From assembly GCA_038253885.1 (NCBI GenBank), contig JBBSGP010000016.1, positions 3,280-67,279 of the forward strand: 64,000 nucleotides of DNA, read 5' to 3'. This stretch comes from JALZAQ01 sp038253885 (GTDB lineage Bacteria > Gemmatimonadota > Gemmatimonadetes > Gemmatimonadales > Gemmatimonadaceae). Each line of letters starts with the position of its first letter. The first letter of the stretch is position 1. Below, piece after piece: positions 35,443 through 44,060 of the stretch. The notes beneath the pieces are model-generated. The model was not told the DNA's origin and did not search any database. It was given only the letters and a program-made list of their open reading frames with translations. A program made the position numbers and the translations under genes.

Positions 35443-36216
35443 CTACTTGATCTCCACCGGCGACGCTACCACGTGCAGATTGTGATTGACCCGAAGCCCG
35501 GCGATGCCATCAGCCGAGATCTGTGACTTCGGCACGGCCTGAATCAGCTTGCCGTTCACGTAGAAGTGCGCGGTGTCGGGCGCCATGTGGATCTTCAGCT
35601 TGTAGGTCGCCTTACCCGCCCTGTTCGCCTTCGGGACCGACGGGCTGGCCGTCCACTCCGTGATCGTGTTCACGTCCTTCCCGTCGCGCACCCTGATCAG
35701 GTACTTCCCGTCGCCCCGAACCAGGAGATAGGTGTACTTCTGCTGGTCGGTGTCGAGATTCTGGCCGCCGACGAAGAGCCCGAAAGCTTCCGGATGCGCC
35801 GGCTTCTCGAGCTGCTCGATGGTGGCGCTCGCCGCATACACGCCGCTCTTCGTGTCCTTGTCGGAATAGACAATGTGTGCCGGGCCGGTCTTGATCTCCC
35901 AACGGCCCTTCTTGTTCGTGTAGCGCACGGCCTGGATGTCGCCCTTGCCGAAGCGGGACGAATCCGTGCGGCCCATGAACCCCGCTGGCACCCCCGTCCC
36001 GACGATCTTCTTGTCCGGGTCCGGATTCATCCCCTTCATGCCCGCCATCCCGCTCATGCCGCTGCCCTTCTTCGTCGAATCGCCCTGTGCGCTGGCCTTC
36101 TTCACCGAGTCCTGAGCGCTAGCCTTCTTCACCGAGTCGCCCTGCGCGGCCGCGCGGCTCGCGGGCGTGCTCATCACAATGGCGCCGAGCGCCAACATTC
36201 CGATCGTCTTCCTCAT
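35443..36216 (-). CDS. Secreted protein with LamG/DUF1080-like beta-sandwich
   Basis: 257 aa from the ATG at 36216. A signal peptide (about residues 1-24, 'LALGAIVMSTPASRAAAQ') is followed by a short tandem repeat of the type (DSVKKASAQ) and a Met/Gly stretch. The folded part (about residue 70 onward) is beta-rich ('GRWEIKTGPAHIVYSDK', 'EAFGLFVGGQNLDTDQQKYTYLLVRGDGKYLIR', 'FYVNGKLIQAVP'), resembling the concanavalin-like domains grouped with DUF1080. Periplasmic or outer-surface location is inferred. Function unknown. Confidence 0.78.
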   Translation of the reverse strand: MRKTIGMLALGAIVMSTPASRAAAQGDSVKKASAQDSVKKASAQGDSTKKGSGMSGMAGMKGMNPDPDKKIVGTGVPAGFMGRTDSSRFGKGDIQAVRYTNKKGRWEIKTGPAHIVYSDKDTKSGVYAASATIEQLEKPAHPEAFGLFVGGQNLDTDQQKYTYLLVRGDGKYLIRVRDGKDVNTITEWTASPSVPKANRAGKATYKLKIHMAPDTAHFYVNGKLIQAVPKSQISADGIAGLRVNHNLHVVASPVEIK

Positions 36217-36395
36217 CCTCTCTGACCTCTCTGCTGGGGTAGTTCCGTCTGGACCAGAATATACCCCGCAAATCCGTAATGCGCCTCGTTGGTCAGTGAA
36301 TGGCCTCATCGCGAGGACCTGATCCGCGCCGACGCGTTGTGCGCGAATCTTGCTTACCTTGCGTGCACCAACTCTCCTCTCTAGGAGCTCACGTT

Positions 36396-36791
36396 ATGGC
36401 GACCAGCAAGAAGTCTTCTCGCAGGAAGTCCGGCAGGGGCGGCACCGCGTCACGCAAGAGCTCGTCGCGTCGAGGCGCCGCGAGCAAGAAGTCGAGCCGC
36501 GGTGGATCCACCAGGAAGTCGGCGGCCTCCCGTGGCGGCGGGCGCAAGAGCGCCGGGAAGAAGAGCAGTGCCCGCAAGAGCGCGCCGCGAGCGATGTCGG
36601 CTCGCAAGACGTCTGGCCGCAAGGGCTCCGCGGGCTCCAAGTCCTCCCCCCGGAAGCGCCGAGTTTCCCCAGTGCAGCGAGTGAAGCGTGTCGTGAGCGA
36701 GGTCGGGAATCAGGCCGTCGATGCGGTGAAGCATGTTCCCGATCTGGTGTCCGGTGCGGTCAGCGGTGCATACGATCGCGTGACCTCCTGA
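36396..36791 (+). CDS. Histone-H1-like basic protein
   Basis: 131 aa from the ATG at 36396, with TAGGAG (36382-36387) upstream. Residues 1 to about 92 are almost only Lys, Arg, Ser, Gly and Ala in short repeats. The last 40 form a predicted amphipathic helix ('VQRVKRVVSEVGNQAVDAVKHV') followed by 'PDLVSGAVSGAYDRV'. A DNA- or RNA-compacting role is likely by composition. A strong terminator follows. It belongs to the same class as the C-half of the protein at 4.2-5.0 kb. Confidence 0.82.
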   Translation: MATSKKSSRRKSGRGGTASRKSSSRRGAASKKSSRGGSTRKSAASRGGGRKSAGKKSSARKSAPRAMSARKTSGRKGSAGSKSSPRKRRVSPVQRVKRVVSEVGNQAVDAVKHVPDLVSGAVSGAYDRVTS

Positions 36792-36816
36792 TCCTCTCTT
36801 TTCTGTCTGAGGGAGA

Positions 36817-36843
36817 GCGGGGCGGCCTCGGCCGCCCCGCTTT
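36817..36843 (+). terminator. Intrinsic terminator between convergent genes
   Basis: Perfect 10-bp stem (gcggggcggc / gccgccccgc) with a CTCG loop, followed by TTT. It serves the H1-like gene and may also act for the convergent esterase gene. Confidence 0.82.
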
Positions 36844-36852
36844 GTCGTGCGA

Positions 36853-37770
36853 TCATGCCGCGCCGGTCCCTGGCACACCGGCGGCTCGAGCTGGCATCGC
36901 CGGCCCGGTGTGCTCATCCAGCCATTCCGCCACCAGCTGCAGCACCCGGTCGCGTCCCCGATCTACCGTGATCACGTGACCGCACCCTTGCAGCCACTCC
37001 AAGCGCTTCTGTCGTGACCCAATCGAGGAAATGGCTTCCTCGGCCACAGTCGGGGCGATGCGGTTGTCCTCGCGGGACTGGATGAGGAGCGTCGGCATTG
37101 TCAGCAATGGGAGCGCCGCTCGTCCGGCGTCGGCAATGCGCCCGAGCTCGGTCAGCAGCCTCGGCGTGGTGGCACGGTACGCCAGGCTCCGCTCACGCTC
37201 CGCAACATCGTGGATCGAGAGCTCGCTCCCGCCGGACAGATAGGGGGCGAGCAGTCCCACGATGCCGGAGCAGCGGGCGATCCGTCCGATGAGCGGAGGA
37301 TGGCGGAGATAGGGCGCGAGGAGAACGAGCGCTGGCACCTCCGCGTGGCACGCCGACAGCGATGCCGCGAGAGCGCCTCCCATGGATAAGCCGACGACGC
37401 TCACGCGCTCTCCGTCCACTCGCAGTGCCGCGTACGAATCCTCGACGGCGGTCATCCACTGCGAGGCGCCGGACCGGGCGAACTCCCTCAGCGTCCGCCC
37501 GTGGCCGGGCAGGAGAGGCACTTCCACCGCATAGCCTCGGTGGTGCAGATCATTCGCGAGGTAGAACAGCGTCTGCGGGGTGTCGCCGAAGCCGTGCAGC
37601 ATCAGCACCGTCCCGCGTGCGCCGCCGCGCAATCGAATGGGCGCGGCACCGACGATCTCACCGCGGTCGTCTACCCGTAGCCGCGACATCGATCGCCGCT
37701 CGCCGATTCGCCGTCCCAGAAAGTTCCAGGCGAGGAGAGCCAGCGGGAGGATGAGGAGGGAGAGTATCAC
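36853..37770 (-). CDS. Alpha/beta hydrolase (carboxylesterase/lipase-like)
   Basis: 305 aa starting at GTG. The N-terminus is a hydrophobic segment ('ILSLLILPLALLAWNFLG'), an anchor or uncleaved signal. The fold shows the oxyanion 'MLHGFGDTP', nucleophile elbow 'GLSMGG' (Ser), acid in 'QSREDNRIAP' and His in 'GCGHVITVDRGRD', matching Est30-type esterases. It probably hydrolyses short acyl esters or monoglycerides. A 163-bp gap separates it from moeB upstream on the same strand. Confidence 0.9.
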   Translation of the reverse strand: MILSLLILPLALLAWNFLGRRIGERRSMSRLRVDDRGEIVGAAPIRLRGGARGTVLMLHGFGDTPQTLFYLANDLHHRGYAVEVPLLPGHGRTLREFARSGASQWMTAVEDSYAALRVDGERVSVVGLSMGGALAASLSACHAEVPALVLLAPYLRHPPLIGRIARCSGIVGLLAPYLSGGSELSIHDVAERERSLAYRATTPRLLTELGRIADAGRAALPLLTMPTLLIQSREDNRIAPTVAEEAISSIGSRQKRLEWLQGCGHVITVDRGRDRVLQLVAEWLDEHTGPAMPARAAGVPGTGAA

Positions 37771-37933
37771 GCGTGAGAGAGGCGTCGTGACCGCGGAGCG
37801 GGACGAGAGCGCACGAAGACGGGGGAGGCAGCCTCTCGGCTACACTCCCCCGCTTCGTTCATCCCCCCCACGAGGATGCCCTTTTGTGTGCATACTGCAT
37901 GCCGGGATTTTCGGATCAGCTCGGCCACCCCTC

Positions 37934-39103
37934 TCAGTACCGGGGCAGGGTGGGGTCGACATCGACACCCCAGCGGGTGATTCCCCCCGCCAGCTGCCAC
38001 ACCCGGCGAATCCCCTCCACCCGGAGCTGCCGGGCCGCCGTGGCGCTGCGCGTGCCGCCCTTGCAGTAAAGCACGATGTCGCGATCCCGCGGAAGGCTCC
38101 CCGCCGATTGCTGGATCGTTGCGAGAGGGACCAGGCGAGCGCCCGGGATGCGGGCGATCTCCCATTCGTACGGCTCGCGCACGTCGATCAGCTCGACGGC
38201 ATCGCCGCGGGCCAGGCGGTCGGCCAGCTCGCGCGGCGTCAACTCTGCAATCCCGTCGTCGGTAGCCGCAGCCTTCGCTCCGCAGAATTCCTCGTAGTCG
38301 ATCAGCTCCGTGATCTCGCGAGTCCCGCACGCCGGACAGAGAGGATCCCGCCTCAGCTGCAGGGAGCGGAACTGCATGCGCAAAGCATCGACGAGCAGTA
38401 ATCGGCCGACCAGGGTGTCGCCCGCGCCAAGGATGAGCTTGATCGTTTCCGTCGCCTGGATCAAGCCAATGATCCCGGGCAGAACGCCAAAGACACCCCC
38501 TTCCTCGCAGCTCGGCACCAGTCCCGGTGGCGGAGGTTCACGGAAGAGACAGCGATAGCAGGGGCCGTCGGGCATCGCGAACACCGACGCCTGCCCCTCG
38601 AACCGAAACACACTACCGTACACGTTCGGCTTTCCGAGAAGGACGCAGGCATCATTCGTCAGATAGCGCGTCGGAAAGTTGTCGGTGCCATCTACCACGA
38701 TGTCGTATGCCGCGATGATCGGCAGCGCGTTCGCGGAGGTGAGCTGGAGATCGTGGGTCTCCACCTCGACGTGGGGGTTGAGATCCGCGACATGATCGCG
38801 GGCCGAATCGGTCTTCCGGCGGCCGACATCGGCGGTGCGGTGAAGGACCTGGCGCTGGAGGTTCGAGAGGTCCACCCGGTCGAAGTCAACGATCCCGAGC
38901 CGCCCCACTCCCGCCGCCGCGAGGTAGAGCGCCAGGGGGGATCCGAGCCCCCCGGCGCCGACGAGCAGCACACTCGCTGCCTTGAGTCGGCGCTGTCCCT
39001 CCGTCCCGACCCCGGGGAGGATCACGTGCCGGCTGTAGCGCGCCAACTCTTCGGCGGAGAGGGCGGGGAGCTCCTCGAGGTGCGGCAGGATGTCGGGGCT
39101 CAT
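37934..39103 (-). CDS. moeB: Molybdopterin-synthase adenylyltransferase MoeB with C-terminal rhodanese
   Basis: 389 aa. The E1-like adenylation domain has 'VGAGGLGSPLA' (48-58), 'DFDRVDLSNLQRQ' and zinc-binding pairs Cys182-x2-Cys185 and Cys256-x2-Cys259. A rhodanese domain from about residue 288 has active-site Cys347 in 'LYCKGGTRS'. MoeBR-type proteins adenylate the C-terminal glycine of a ubiquitin-like sulfur carrier (MoaD or ThiS) and hand on sulfur, serving molybdopterin or thiamine synthesis. No carrier gene lies beside it, so which pathway it serves is open. Confidence 0.93.
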   Translation of the reverse strand: MSPDILPHLEELPALSAEELARYSRHVILPGVGTEGQRRLKAASVLLVGAGGLGSPLALYLAAAGVGRLGIVDFDRVDLSNLQRQVLHRTADVGRRKTDSARDHVADLNPHVEVETHDLQLTSANALPIIAAYDIVVDGTDNFPTRYLTNDACVLLGKPNVYGSVFRFEGQASVFAMPDGPCYRCLFREPPPPGLVPSCEEGGVFGVLPGIIGLIQATETIKLILGAGDTLVGRLLLVDALRMQFRSLQLRRDPLCPACGTREITELIDYEEFCGAKAAATDDGIAELTPRELADRLARGDAVELIDVREPYEWEIARIPGARLVPLATIQQSAGSLPRDRDIVLYCKGGTRSATAARQLRVEGIRRVWQLAGGITRWGVDVDPTLPRY

Positions 39104-39139
39104 GATCCCGACAATCTAACGGTCGCGGCGGTGAACCCT

Positions 39140-40090
39140 CTAGCGACTGCGCCGGATGGAAGCGCTCGCGACGGGCATGATACCGCTGGATGCGTGGGCG
39201 CCGTTGCCGTTCGGTGCGGAAGCATCGCCGAGACGGACGCCCGCACCGTGAGCCGGGGCATGGAGTCTCTCTTCTAGCCGGCCGATGTCGGCTATGACAA
39301 GGCCGTTTCCGTCGCGCTCGATCAGCCCCTCGGCCGCGAGACGACCCAGCACGAGAGAGATGGACTCGCGCGTCGCTCCCACCAGCTCGCCCAGGAGTCG
39401 TCGCGGAACGAAGATCGGTCCCGCCGCGCCTCCTCCCCCGGTCTCCGCTGCGGTACAGCCACGGCTCTCGCCGATCCGCAGCAGAGCGACGATCAGACGC
39501 TGCTCGACGGTCAGCGTGGCGTGCTGGCCCAGCTTGTCGAGTAGGGCGGTGCGCTCGGCGACGAGCTGGCGGATCAGGCTCAGCGCGATCGCCGGCTGTT
39601 CGCGCAGCAGCGCGCTGAAGCGAGCGCTACTCAGATGGAGCGTCTCGCTCTCCTCCTCGGCACGGGCACTGCTGGAGTAGCAAGCTTTGTCCTGTAGCCC
39701 CTCGCTGCCGAACGTCTCCCCCGATGTCGCTACCCACGGCACGAAGCTGCGACTGCTCCCGACAAAGTTCCGCAGCACGATCTGGCCGCGGAGAACGATG
39801 AACACGCCGTTGGCTGCCATCCTCCGCTCGTACACCGCAAAGCCCGCGGGCCAGGTCGTCCGCGCCCCGTACTTCGCGATCGCCTCGCACTGCTCCCGAG
39901 GCAGGCGCGCGATCCGCTCCAGCTGTCCATTGAGCACGATATGCAATCCCTCGCTGCGCCCCTCGACGTCGGTCGCGCGACCCGCGCCACTCGTCCCCAG
40001 GACCATCGGCATCCACCGGAAGCCGCGGGCGGCTCCATCCTTGGGTCCGCTTGGGACTCTATTGCAACGTGCGTGCAAGCACGCCGTCAT
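39140..40090 (-). CDS. Crp/Fnr-family transcriptional regulator
   Basis: 316 aa from the ATG at 40090; ATGs at 40108, 40012 and 40006 are in frame. An N-terminal cyclic-nucleotide-binding-like jelly roll ('TTWPAGFAVYERRMAANGVFIVLRGQIV') joins a dimer helix and a winged helix ('RRLLGELVGATRESISLVLGRLAAEGLIERDG'). There is no N-terminal Cys cluster for an FNR iron-sulfur centre. Two inverted repeats lie at the 5' end, one overlapping the first ATG and one inside the proposed coding start, so a shorter protein starting at 40012 or 40006 with both repeats as operators is possible. Effector and targets unknown. Confidence 0.85.
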   Translation of the reverse strand: MTACLHARCNRVPSGPKDGAARGFRWMPMVLGTSGAGRATDVEGRSEGLHIVLNGQLERIARLPREQCEAIAKYGARTTWPAGFAVYERRMAANGVFIVLRGQIVLRNFVGSSRSFVPWVATSGETFGSEGLQDKACYSSSARAEEESETLHLSSARFSALLREQPAIALSLIRQLVAERTALLDKLGQHATLTVEQRLIVALLRIGESRGCTAAETGGGGAAGPIFVPRRLLGELVGATRESISLVLGRLAAEGLIERDGNGLVIADIGRLEERLHAPAHGAGVRLGDASAPNGNGAHASSGIMPVASASIRRSR

Positions 40091-40108
40091 GGTACGCCAG
40101 CGTACCAT
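40089..40108 (-). promoter_or_regulatory. Perfect palindrome at the start of the Crp/Fnr gene
   Basis: Inverted repeat ATGGTACGC-N2-GCGTACCAT (9-bp arms). It overlaps the proposed ATG by two bases. A second inverted repeat TTGCA-N7-TGCAA lies at 40062-40078. Both are placed where an autoregulatory site would be. Confidence 0.5.
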
Positions 40109-40132
40109 CGACGCGAGCCGGCCGCGGCCCGT

Positions 40133-40522
40133 TCAGCGGGTCGGCGGAGGTGTCCTCGGATAGATGGGAGTGCGCTCCGGCTTCTTGAAGGTGTCGGCGC
40201 GGGGTTCGCCGGGCTTGTGACGCAGCGTGGGACCGCGCGACGCACGGGTGGTGTTGTCGAGCCCGTGATCCACCTGATCCGGTCGGGCGGCGGAGCGGGC
40301 ACGGCGAGCGGACTGGCTCGTGCTGTCCCGCATTCCCGCGCTGCTGTCTGCCGGCCCCGTCGCGGGAGAGGCGGTCGCCGACAAGCTGTCAGTGGCAGAT
40401 GCAGCAGATGCGCCTCGCCGCTTGCTGCAGTTCGCGAGCGGTTGCGACATCAGCAGCACGAGGCAGAGCCAGATCCTTCGGCGCACGCGGCCTCCAGGAG
40501 AAGCAGGTGATGGCGGCACCAT
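40133..40522 (-). CDS. Possible small lipoprotein
   Basis: 129 aa. An Arg cluster and hydrophobic run ('RRRIWLCLVLLMSQPLANC') end in a plausible lipobox with Cys32. The remainder is Ser/Ala/Thr- then Arg/Pro-rich and looks disordered. It lies 61 bp beyond the M28 peptidase stop on the same strand. No family recognised; it could be a chance open frame. Confidence 0.45.
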   Translation of the reverse strand: MVPPSPASPGGRVRRRIWLCLVLLMSQPLANCSKRRGASAASATDSLSATASPATGPADSSAGMRDSTSQSARRARSAARPDQVDHGLDNTTRASRGPTLRHKPGEPRADTFKKPERTPIYPRTPPPTR

Positions 40523-40583
40523 GTGGCCCCGTCTCCCTCAGTACGCTCCAGGGCTGCACCTCGTTCGGGTTGTTTCGCGATGG

Positions 40584-42686
40584 CTACCGGGTCGGCGTCG
40601 TTGCGATGGCCGAAGTGGCGGACGCGAGCGCCGCGGTGCCGGCGTCGAACCGCGATGCGAGATCGGCGATCTCACGTTCCACGAGGGCGCGATCGCCCGC
40701 CCGCACAGCCTCGTTCACCGACGGGAAAACCATCGTCGCGTAACCGTTGTCCTCGTCCGATGCATAGATGAGGTTGCGATACCAGGGCCTCGTGCGAAGC
40801 CCCTGTCCACGCGTGAGCGCCCGCTCCACCTGGAGGAGCGACGTGTTCGCGCGCGCCGCCGTTGCCGGCGTGCCGGCGGCGAGTGCCGCATCCCTCGCCG
40901 CCGCCCAGGACGACGCCGCTCGCTCCATGCGGTCGATGGCCGAACCAAGCGCCGACGACGTCACACCCCACTTTCGTTCGGCGAGCAGGCGGTCGAGCGG
41001 CGCGAGATAGCGCCTCATCGTCCGGGCGTATTCCACGTAGTCGTACGGCAGCAGCTCCGCGTTGGCGAGTCGAAGCACCATTGCCGCGCCGAGCCGACCG
41101 GCGGTCGCGTGGTACGCAAAACCCGGATCCCCGAACGCTTCCATCCAGTGATACGAGTCATAGAACGAATGGTACACGCCGCCCGGTCCGCCGAATCCCC
41201 AGTCGGATATCGGGATTCCGAGATGGTTGTAGAAGCCCGCGAAATCCGATCCCCCGCCAGGATCACCCATCGGCGGCTCCATGCTGTCCGCCACCGCCGA
41301 CGTGCGGCGCCACACGTCGTACACGCTCCCTTTGCCGCTGGGGTCCGGTACCTCTTTGGCCACGTCGCGGAGTGTAGCGCGGAGCGAGGGCGAGCCACCA
41401 CCGCCAAACGATGGGCCTCCGGCTGCCACGTCCTGATTCAGGTAGGCCACCGCACCGCGGCCCAGGCGCAGAGAGTCGTCCTCGACGTATTCCGTTGAGC
41501 CGACCAACCCCCATTCCTCGGCATCCCACGTCGCGAAGATGATGGTGCGCCGGGGACGCATTCCTGCCTTGACCTGTTCCGCGATGCTCCGGGCGGCTTC
41601 GAGCACGCTCACGGTACCGCTGACGTTGTCGGCCGCGCCCGGTCCCCAACCATCGCGATGCCCGCCGATGATCACGTACTGGTCCGGAAGCTCGCTGCCA
41701 CGGACGATGCCGAAGGTATCCCAGATCTGCTTGAGCGCGTTGCGCGCCGTGTCGCTCTGCACGACCATGTGCGCGGCGACCGGGCCGGGACCGATGTGGT
41801 AGCGGAAGGGGAGGCCTCCCTGCCACGCCTGAGGAATTCGTCCGCCGCGCAATCCACGCAGCAGCTCGGCGGCGTTGCCATACCCGATCGGTATGACGGG
41901 GATGCGAGGGACATCGAGCTTGTCGGCTGTCAGGCGCCTCACACCCGGTCGGCTGGGCCACCCCGGCGTGCTCGGATCGCCGTTGCCATTGAACACGCTG
42001 CCTCGTTGCACGCCCTGGGGCGGGCGCATCGGACCGTCCGGATAGACATCGCCCCGCGCAAAGCCGTCATCCTGCGGATCGCTGTAGATGATCAACCCCA
42101 GCGCACCGTGCCTCTCCGCCTCGCGAGCCTTTATCCCCCGGAATGACCGCCCGTAACGCGTCACGGCGATCTTTCCCCTGACCGAGATCCCGAGCGTATC
42201 GAGCTGCGCATAATCCTCGATCAGTCCGTAGTTCACGTAGACGATCTGCGCGGTGACGTCGCCCGTGCCGCTCGTTCCGTTCGCGATCACTGCCTCAGGA
42301 GTCGTCATCGCCGTGCTGTCACCGGCCACGGGCCCTTCCATCAGCCTGAAGGCGAGCGTGTCCGGCGCCACGCGAGAGAGGCCGATCGTCGTGGTGTGCG
42401 GCATCCAGACTTCGTACGCCCGCACTTCCGTCTCGAGGCCCCACGACTTCATCCGCTCGATCACGAGGTCCCGGGTCCATGCCTGCGCCGGCGTTCCCGC
42501 GATGTGCGTCGTGTGCGACAGGGCGCGGGAGAGTGCCGACGCTGCGGCCGGTTCGGGCCGCTTGATCGCGTCAGCTTCAGCGGCACGCTCGCGCGCAGCG
42601 GGCTGCGGCGAGTACCCGGTGAGGGATTGTGCGCGCACCGAGGCGGCCGAGCTGAACAGAACGACGAGGGAGAACAGTCGGCGCAT
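40584..42686 (-). CDS. M28-family metallopeptidase, glutamate carboxypeptidase II-like
   Basis: 700 aa with a signal peptide (1-19). It has the three-part plan of human GCPII: a PA (protease-associated) domain ('GKIAVTRYGRSFRGIKAREAE'), the di-zinc peptidase domain ('GGHRDGWGPGAADNVSG', 'DAEEWGLVGSTEY', 'GGGSDFAGF', 'YHSFYDSYHWM') and a C-terminal helical dimerisation domain. It should remove C-terminal residues from peptides in the periplasm. It is one of several exported hydrolases on this strand between 40 and 47.5 kb. Confidence 0.93.
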   Translation of the reverse strand: MRRLFSLVVLFSSAASVRAQSLTGYSPQPAARERAAEADAIKRPEPAAASALSRALSHTTHIAGTPAQAWTRDLVIERMKSWGLETEVRAYEVWMPHTTTIGLSRVAPDTLAFRLMEGPVAGDSTAMTTPEAVIANGTSGTGDVTAQIVYVNYGLIEDYAQLDTLGISVRGKIAVTRYGRSFRGIKAREAERHGALGLIIYSDPQDDGFARGDVYPDGPMRPPQGVQRGSVFNGNGDPSTPGWPSRPGVRRLTADKLDVPRIPVIPIGYGNAAELLRGLRGGRIPQAWQGGLPFRYHIGPGPVAAHMVVQSDTARNALKQIWDTFGIVRGSELPDQYVIIGGHRDGWGPGAADNVSGTVSVLEAARSIAEQVKAGMRPRRTIIFATWDAEEWGLVGSTEYVEDDSLRLGRGAVAYLNQDVAAGGPSFGGGGSPSLRATLRDVAKEVPDPSGKGSVYDVWRRTSAVADSMEPPMGDPGGGSDFAGFYNHLGIPISDWGFGGPGGVYHSFYDSYHWMEAFGDPGFAYHATAGRLGAAMVLRLANAELLPYDYVEYARTMRRYLAPLDRLLAERKWGVTSSALGSAIDRMERAASSWAAARDAALAAGTPATAARANTSLLQVERALTRGQGLRTRPWYRNLIYASDEDNGYATMVFPSVNEAVRAGDRALVEREIADLASRFDAGTAALASATSAIATTPTR

Positions 42687-42715
42687 GGCTACGACTCGAT
42701 CGAGAGAGACAGCTG

Positions 42716-43285
42716 TCAGTCCTTGGGCGTCACCCGGCGGCTCCCGTCGGAGCGCCGGCGCTCGCTCGAGCCATCGCGCCGTTCGAGCCCGCGACCTCGC
42801 AGCATATCCAGCTCGGGGCGGTAGTAGCCGCGCAGAGTGTAGCCAACGGCATCGTCCACCAACGCCTCGAGTCGCTCCATGACGTCGCGGCAGACCTCCT
42901 CACCGTACCCCTGACGCGACAGCACCTCTGAGCACGCCCGCTTGATCGCATTCCATTCATCCGCCAGCGCCAGGATCGGAATGTTGTCCTCGCGGCGAAG
43001 GCTGCCGTGCTCCTGGGCGATCTGCTCCTTGAGGGCGTCATCGACGTGCGATGCGCCACTCTTCGCCAGGCGCAGCAGATCGGGAAGAATCTTGGGAATG
43101 GAATCGAGCAGGCGGTCCATGGGAAGTGCGGCCCACGGCTGAGGGCGCATCAGCGTGCGCCACTCGCCGATGACCTCGTCGAGCTCTCCCAGAAGAACGT
43201 CGAACGGCGTCTCGCCGCCGAACGCATCGCGCGCGCCGTGATGCCGGCTGTCGGCGGTGTTTTCCGAGCCCGGAAGGCTGAACAT
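42716..43285 (-). CDS. RsbRD N-terminal-like single-domain protein
   Basis: 189 aa from the ATG at 43285. A helical region ('IPKILPDLLRLAKSG', 'EHGSLRREDNIPILALADEWNAIKRACSEVLSRQG') resembles the RsbRD N-terminal sensor domain found in stressosome co-antagonists and in front of some histidine kinases. Here it stands alone with a short Arg/Asp-rich tail and no STAS or kinase part. A partner-binding or sensory role is inferred; the likeness is moderate. Its start is preceded by a polypyrimidine run (minus strand, about 43351-43364). Confidence 0.6.
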   Translation of the reverse strand: MFSLPGSENTADSRHHGARDAFGGETPFDVLLGELDEVIGEWRTLMRPQPWAALPMDRLLDSIPKILPDLLRLAKSGASHVDDALKEQIAQEHGSLRREDNIPILALADEWNAIKRACSEVLSRQGYGEEVCRDVMERLEALVDDAVGYTLRGYYRPELDMLRGRGLERRDGSSERRRSDGSRRVTPKD

Positions 43286-43418
43286 GGGGACGAACCTCGT
43301 GTCGCGCCGATCCCGTACGGCGGGCGAATCCGGCGACAGGAACGGTTGCAGGGGGGAGGGGGAGGTGCGCCAAGACAGTAATGCGTGGAGCGCGGCCGGA
43401 CAAGCGATATCTCGGCTA

Positions 43419-44051
43419 TCATTCGCCGTCTTCGTACTCCTGCAACGCGCCGTCGATCGCCCGGCGCAGCCGATTCTCCCGGTCCGGACCCTCCGGGACG
43501 CCCGCCGCGATGAGCGAGAACTGCTCGACCATCTCGCGCGAGAGAAAGGGCTCGGGATCCTGGACCCCGAGATCGCCAAGCGCGTGCCGAGCGAGCTCCC
43601 GCAGCGCCGATCGAGTCGCTGGCGCGAGCCCGGACAGCGAGAGAGGATCCACCAGCCGCGGCATCACCCACTCGGCGCGGCGCAGCGGGGCATCCCGCAG
43701 AGCCGTCAGCGGCGCCAGCGTCGCCACGAAGGAACCCGGTGTGTGCTCGCGGAAACTTTCGATCACGCCGCGTCGCCGGAGCGACACGAGCCGCTTCGCG
43801 ACCGCAGCGCGCACGACCGAGATTCCCTCGTAGCTCTGATTCCCGCGGCCGGTAATGATGAGAACCTGGCCTGCGTGCGCGACCTGGCGCTCGCGCAGCC
43901 ACGCATCGACTCGCTGGATCGCGTCCGCCGCGGTGGGGAGCGACGCCCGCAGATTCAGCGTACGCTCGCGGCCGAACTCCGCCTCATCGAGCGCTCGCCG
44001 CAGAGCGTCGCCCGGCTTGTCGCCTCGCTTCCGGTATCGGTCCCGCACCAC
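43419..44051 (-). CDS. Smr-domain-like protein
   Basis: 210 aa, GTG start, 9 bp after the stop of the phosphatase gene. Residues about 28-105 resemble an Smr domain: 'TLNLRASLPTAADAIQRVDAWL' in place of LDLHG...A, and 'VLIITGRGNQSYEGISVVRAAVAKRL' matching the HGxGxxxLR loop. Smr domains nick or bind nucleic acid. The second half has no recognisable domain. The key His of LDLHG is not evident, so nuclease activity is doubtful. Confidence 0.62.
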   Translation of the reverse strand: MVRDRYRKRGDKPGDALRRALDEAEFGRERTLNLRASLPTAADAIQRVDAWLRERQVAHAGQVLIITGRGNQSYEGISVVRAAVAKRLVSLRRRGVIESFREHTPGSFVATLAPLTALRDAPLRRAEWVMPRLVDPLSLSGLAPATRSALRELARHALGDLGVQDPEPFLSREMVEQFSLIAAGVPEGPDRENRLRRAIDGALQEYEDGE

Positions 44052-44060
44052 CGGGCCAGC

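Noticed and set aside
43351..43364. G-rich tract before the RsbRD-like gene as a phase-variable element
   Set aside because: It lies in a short intergenic stretch and not in a coding or promoter position that I can define; no evidence of variation.
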